Assembly: GCA_964580435.1 (NCBI GenBank)
Contig: CAZOKP010000105.1
Location: 1-8,004, forward strand
Source: CAZKEW01 sp964580435
GTDB lineage: Bacteria > Acidobacteriota > Aminicenantia > Aminicenantales > UBA8522
Direction of reading: 5' to 3'
DNA length: 8,004 nt
Shown: one piece after another, positions 6,167 through 8,004 of the stretch
How the letters are laid out: each line of letters begins with the position of its first letter
Position numbering within the stretch: the stretch's first letter is position 1
Position numbers and translations under genes: made by a program
Notes under the pieces: model-generated
What the model saw: only the letters and a program-made list of their open reading frames with translations
The model's database searches: none
Told to the model about the DNA's origin: nothing

Positions 6167-6846
6167 CATGCTTTCGAAAAGCCCTTACAGGCTTTGACAC
6201 AAACTCCACAAATGAACTGACTGATGACACCGGAGCGCCTGAACTCTTTAAGCTTCTCGAAACACGTCTGATGGTCGAAATCTTCCTTTATCTCTTTTAT
6301 GGCGCCAGCCGGACAACTGGAGAGACAAAGCATGCACTCGCCACAATCAGAGTCTAAAGGCTTATCGGGAAGGAGCGGCATGTCCGTGAGGACGGTGACC
6401 AGCCGGAATTGCGATCCCAGGTCAGGGTTGACAAGAAGGTTGTTCCTTCCGATCCAGCCCAATCCGGCTAAGCGCCCTATCTTTTTGTGGGACAAATGGC
6501 CCTGTTGTCTCTCCCAGTCGATGATCTGAGAGGCAGGTATCGGCAGGGCGTTATATCCTAAGTCCTGGATGTGGTTTGACAGAAGAAAAGCGGCCCTGTC
6601 GAGAAAAAAATTGACCTGGCGATAGAGATGAAAATAGAGCGGCGTCGGCTTGTCAACGATATCCTCGAGCACTTGACGGATGAGCCTCTGGCCGAGAGAA
6701 ATTCCCCAAACGAAGTTGTTCCGTAATTTCCTGTCAATATTAAACTCATTCCTGGCCTCGGTGATATCGGCAATGCCAAAGAGACTGACTCCGAGTTCGG
6801 CGACGAACTTCTTCAGCCGTTCCCGGTTCTCTTTTTCTTTGTTCAC
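6166..6846 (-). CDS. Compact QueG-like (epoxyqueuosine reductase-related) 4Fe-4S protein
   Basis: A 226-aa protein related to the catalytic and ferredoxin part of QueG, the cobalamin/Fe-S enzyme that reduces epoxyqueuosine in tRNA. GLGWIGRNNLLVNPDLGS (128-145) and TVLTDMPL (151-158) match the QueG core. A CGECMLCLSSCP motif (Cys168, 171, 174, 178) and a second CGVCVKAC set (Cys213, 216, 220), with Cys195 between, give eight cysteines, enough for two 4Fe-4S clusters. Differences from QueG: about 226 versus 350-380 aa, no C-terminal HEAT-like tRNA-binding part, no RGRDYH motif carrying the proposed catalytic Asp (HLYRQVNFFLDRA instead), and Lys221 where the last cluster normally has Pro. It is probably a redox protein of different or unknown substrate. 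The start is GTG 6846. No Shine-Dalgarno is present, and the transcript appears leaderless. Confidence 0.78.
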   Translation of the reverse strand: MNKEKENRERLKKFVAELGVSLFGIADITEARNEFNIDRKLRNNFVWGISLGQRLIRQVLEDIVDKPTPLYFHLYRQVNFFLDRAAFLLSNHIQDLGYNALPIPASQIIDWERQQGHLSHKKIGRLAGLGWIGRNNLLVNPDLGSQFRLVTVLTDMPLLPDKPLDSDCGECMLCLSSCPAGAIKEIKEDFDHQTCFEKLKEFRRSGVISQFICGVCVKACKGFSKA

Positions 6847-6852
6847 GGGTTC

Positions 6853-6881
6853 ATTTTAACGGCGTCTCTTCAGGCTGTCAA
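6853..6881 (-). promoter_or_regulatory. Consensus promoter giving a leaderless QueG-like transcript
   Basis: On the minus strand TTGACA (6881-6876), a 17-bp spacer and TAAAAT (6858-6853) match consensus 6/6 and 5/6. Six bases separate the -10 from the GTG start codon, so the predicted first transcribed base is at or next to the G of GTG. The absence of any Shine-Dalgarno agrees with this. Confidence 0.75.
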
Positions 6882-6887
6882 CGGAAG

Positions 6888-6916
6888 TTGACTCCGGCGC
6901 GGGATTAGGATATATC
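6888..6916 (+). promoter_or_regulatory. ndk promoter
   Basis: TTGACT (6888-6893), a 17-bp spacer and TATATC (6911-6916) predict a start near 6923 and a leader of about 38 nt. Its -35 faces the -35 of the divergent QueG-like promoter, and the two form the inverted repeat GTCAAC-GGAA-GTTGAC at 6877-6892. Confidence 0.65.
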
Positions 6917-6960
6917 AAAGCATAAATGTGCACGCATGCCCACGCGAAGAAGGAGTTGCC

Positions 6961-7365
6961 ATGACGGAAAAAACCCTGGCGATCATCAAGCCTGATGTGG
7001 TTAAAAAGAAAGTGATGGGCAAAATCATCCAGCGGATCGAAGACGAAGGGTTCAAAATTATCGGCTTGAAAATGCTCCGTCTCGCCAAAGAAGAAGCGAA
7101 GGGGTTTTATGTTGTGCATAAGGATAAGAAATTCTACGCGAGCCTGACAGACTTCATGTCTTCCGGAGAAATCGTGGTCATGATCCTTGAGCGGGAGAAC
7201 GCCATCGCTCACTGGCGGGAGGTCATGGGAGCGACCGACCCCGCCCTGGCCAAGGATGGCACGATCCGGCACGAGTTGGGGTTCTCCATAGAGAGAAATG
7301 CTGTCCATGGCTCTGACAGCGCTGGGACGGCCGAATGGGAAATCGGCTATTTTTATAAAAAATAG
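6961..7365 (+). CDS. ndk: Nucleoside diphosphate kinase
   Basis: A 134-aa cytosolic enzyme that moves the gamma phosphate of ATP to nucleoside diphosphates through a phosphohistidine. The ordered Ndk signatures are all present: TLAIIKPD with Lys10, Tyr50, HWREVMGATDP (84-94), TIRHELG with Arg103, and the active-site block NAVHGSDS with Asn113 and the phosphorylated His116. The C-terminal EIGYFY is present. Length is at the short end of the usual 135-150 aa, but nothing is missing. Start 6961 has AAGGAG at 6950-6955 and 5-nt spacing. An in-frame GTG at 6928 would add 11 residues and has no ribosome site. The gene has its own promoter at 6888-6916. No clear terminator follows. Confidence 0.97.
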   Translation: MTEKTLAIIKPDVVKKKVMGKIIQRIEDEGFKIIGLKMLRLAKEEAKGFYVVHKDKKFYASLTDFMSSGEIVVMILERENAIAHWREVMGATDPALAKDGTIRHELGFSIERNAVHGSDSAGTAEWEIGYFYKK

Positions 7366-7488
7366 GGAGAAAAACCCGCTTAGATATCACAATATATGGT
7401 ATAAAATGAAGCGCTTCTCCAATATTATGGACTCAACTTGTTTTCTGCCGGCTCCCCTAAAAATTTGCATTAGATCCACAAAAAACAC
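7366..7488. other. Intergenic stretch after ndk
   Basis: No gene is supported here. Seen: GGAGAA just after the ndk stop (7366-7371) complementary to TTCTCC (7415-7420); a 10-bp palindrome GAAGCGCTTC (7408-7417); and GGTATAAAATG (7398-7408), identical to 4531-4541 before surE. No T-tract follows these, so an intrinsic ndk terminator is not convincing. Confidence 0.4.
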
Positions 7489-7517
7489 TTGACTTCTTCC
7501 CTTTAATTATATAGATT
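7489..7517 (+). promoter_or_regulatory. Promoter of the small secreted protein gene
   Basis: TTGACT (7489-7494), a 17-bp spacer and TAGATT (7512-7517) predict initiation near 7524. That is the first base of the structured leader described next. The -35 and spacing equal those of the ndk promoter. Confidence 0.65.
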
Positions 7518-7523
7518 TATGAT

Positions 7524-7601
7524 ACGCCTTGGATGAGTAGTATGGATTTCTTAAAAGGTTACTGCTTCTTTCTCTAATCCCCTGCTCATTCTGCAAGGCG
7601 T
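7524..7601 (+). promoter_or_regulatory. Structured 5' leader RNA (riboswitch-like element of unknown class)
   Basis: The transcript can fold into one long imperfect hairpin. P1 pairs 7524-7531 with 7594-7601 (ACGCCTTG / CAAGGCGT, 8 Watson-Crick pairs). P2 pairs 7533-7540 with 7582-7589 (ATGAGTAG / CTGCTCAT, 7 Watson-Crick pairs and one G-U). P3 pairs 7544-7548 with 7576-7580 (GGATT / AATCC). A short AAAG/CTTT helix (7554-7557 with 7568-7571) can cap it. A 3-nt bulge (7591-7593) and a small internal loop separate the helices. The outer helix closes at the predicted transcription start. I do not recognise TPP, cobalamin, SAM, c-di-GMP, glycine or fluoride consensus elements. Pairing is seen directly; function is inferred. 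Confidence 0.6.
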
Positions 7602-7631
7602 GCGTAAACTTTTTTAAGGAGGTACGCATGC
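7598..7631 (+). promoter_or_regulatory. Hairpin sequestering Shine-Dalgarno and start codon
   Basis: 7598-7606 (GCGTGCGTA) pairs with 7623-7631 (TACGCATGC) in 9 pairs with one G-U. The 16-nt loop contains AAGGAGG (7616-7622) and the AUG (7628-7630) lies in the 3' strand. Inside the loop C7609 and U7610-7613 can pair with G7618-G7622, using wobbles, which would also cover the ribosome site much like a fourU thermosensor. Its 5' arm shares 7598-7601 with P1 of the preceding leader hairpin, so both cannot form fully at once. Confidence 0.55.
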
Positions 7632-7915
7632 ACAAGAAGCTATTCCCCAAGATCATTGCTCTTGTCGCTCTCTTAGGTTTTATTTTCCTCTCAGCCCCCG
7701 GCCTATCAAGCGCAGAAAAGAAAGCCACGAAATTTGATTTCGGGCTCCTGATCAAAAAGCCTGCCGCCTGGATTTCCGCCGCCTGGAACATGTTCACCCC
7801 GATTTTTGGCAGAGACACGACCCCAACCTCCAATACCACAACCCCGAGCAACCCGAAACTCAAGATTAAACCGTTAGGTGATGCAGTCGTAGGCAGGCCT
7901 AGCGGCGGGGACTAA
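7628..7915 (+). CDS. Small secreted protein of unknown function
   Basis: A 95-aa protein I do not recognise. Residues 1-29 are a clear signal peptide: basic HKK, hydrophobic core about 9-22, and likely cleavage after LSSA before Glu30. The mature part of about 66 aa starts with a basic stretch, has a short amphipathic/aromatic segment KKPAAWISAAWNMFTPIF (about 43-60), then a Thr/Pro/Ser/Asn-rich linker (about 64-75), a basic LKIKPL segment and a Gly-rich end. There are no cysteines and no lipobox. The ribosome site AAGGAGGT (7616-7623) is the best in the window, yet it lies inside a predicted hairpin, suggesting high but conditional expression. It has its own promoter and long structured leader. 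Possible roles such as an envelope stress or peptide factor are open; sequence alone does not choose. Confidence 0.65.
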   Translation: MHKKLFPKIIALVALLGFIFLSAPGLSSAEKKATKFDFGLLIKKPAAWISAAWNMFTPIFGRDTTPTSNTTTPSNPKLKIKPLGDAVVGRPSGGD

Positions 7916-8004
7916 TTCAAAAAAATCTAAGCACTTGAATCGCTCCATTTATTAGTCAAGATACAATAGTAAATTTTGTTTAGTCTTTCCCTAATTTTTT
8001 AACT
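7916..8004. other. AT-rich tail, nothing recognised
   Basis: I see no gene start, convincing promoter or hairpin terminator in this final stretch. An isolated TACAAT (7962-7967) has no -35 at a workable distance. Confidence 0.4.

Noticed and set aside
7400..7405. TATAAA as the -10 of a further promoter after ndk
   Set aside because: The region 16-18 bp upstream has no -35-like hexamer, and a better promoter lies at 7489-7517.
1..8004. CRISPR array, tRNA gene, insertion sequence or prophage module
   Set aside because: No regularly spaced repeats, tRNA cloverleaf, transposase motifs, terminal inverted repeats or phage genes were seen on either strand.

Overview
The window begins inside the 5' end of a 16S rRNA gene transcribed leftward (minus strand). 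It continues through about 7.9 kb of chromosomal genes of a Gram-negative-type, probably anaerobic bacterium. The 16S end carries the universal bacterial 27F site. Moderate GC, exported enzymes, type IV pilin/type II secretion pseudopilins and a ferredoxin-type QueG-like protein fit an uncultured lineage such as Aminicenantes or another Acidobacteriota relative. That placement is an impression only: about 55 bases of 16S cannot assign a phylum.

Layout. (1) 1-311, minus strand: 16S 5' end, a leader of about 190 nt with a boxB-like hairpin and a boxA-like element, and a consensus promoter with an AT-rich upstream block. (2) 486-3550, plus strand: a tight four-gene pseudopilin operon in the order GspI/PilV-, GspJ/PilW-, GspK/PilX- and GspH/FimT-like. 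Genes overlap or lie within a few bases of each other. No major pilin, ATPase or secretin gene is in the window. (3) 3563-4306, minus strand, convergent: a twin-receiver response regulator whose second receiver is degenerate. (4) 4610-6105, plus strand: an exported SurE nucleotidase followed by an exported GyrI-like (effector-binding) domain protein. (5) 6166-6846, minus strand: a compact QueG-like iron-sulfur protein, divergent from ndk (6961-7365, plus strand). Their promoters are back to back, and the QueG-like transcript is predicted to be leaderless with a GTG start. (6) 7489-7915, plus strand: a promoter, a roughly 100-nt highly structured leader, and a 95-aa small secreted protein of unknown function.

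How the parts relate. The pilin cassette encodes membrane-anchored subunits that would prime or cap a pilus or pseudopilus whose motor lies elsewhere. The response regulator beside it could control that system, but convergent orientation makes this only a neighbourhood inference. SurE and Ndk both act on nucleotides, in the envelope and cytosol respectively.

The most unusual part is the leader at 7524-7631. A long imperfect hairpin closes exactly at the predicted transcription start. Its closing strand overlaps a second hairpin that holds the Shine-Dalgarno in its loop and the AUG in its stem. This has the architecture of a translational RNA switch or thermosensor, and I cannot match it to a known riboswitch class by eye.
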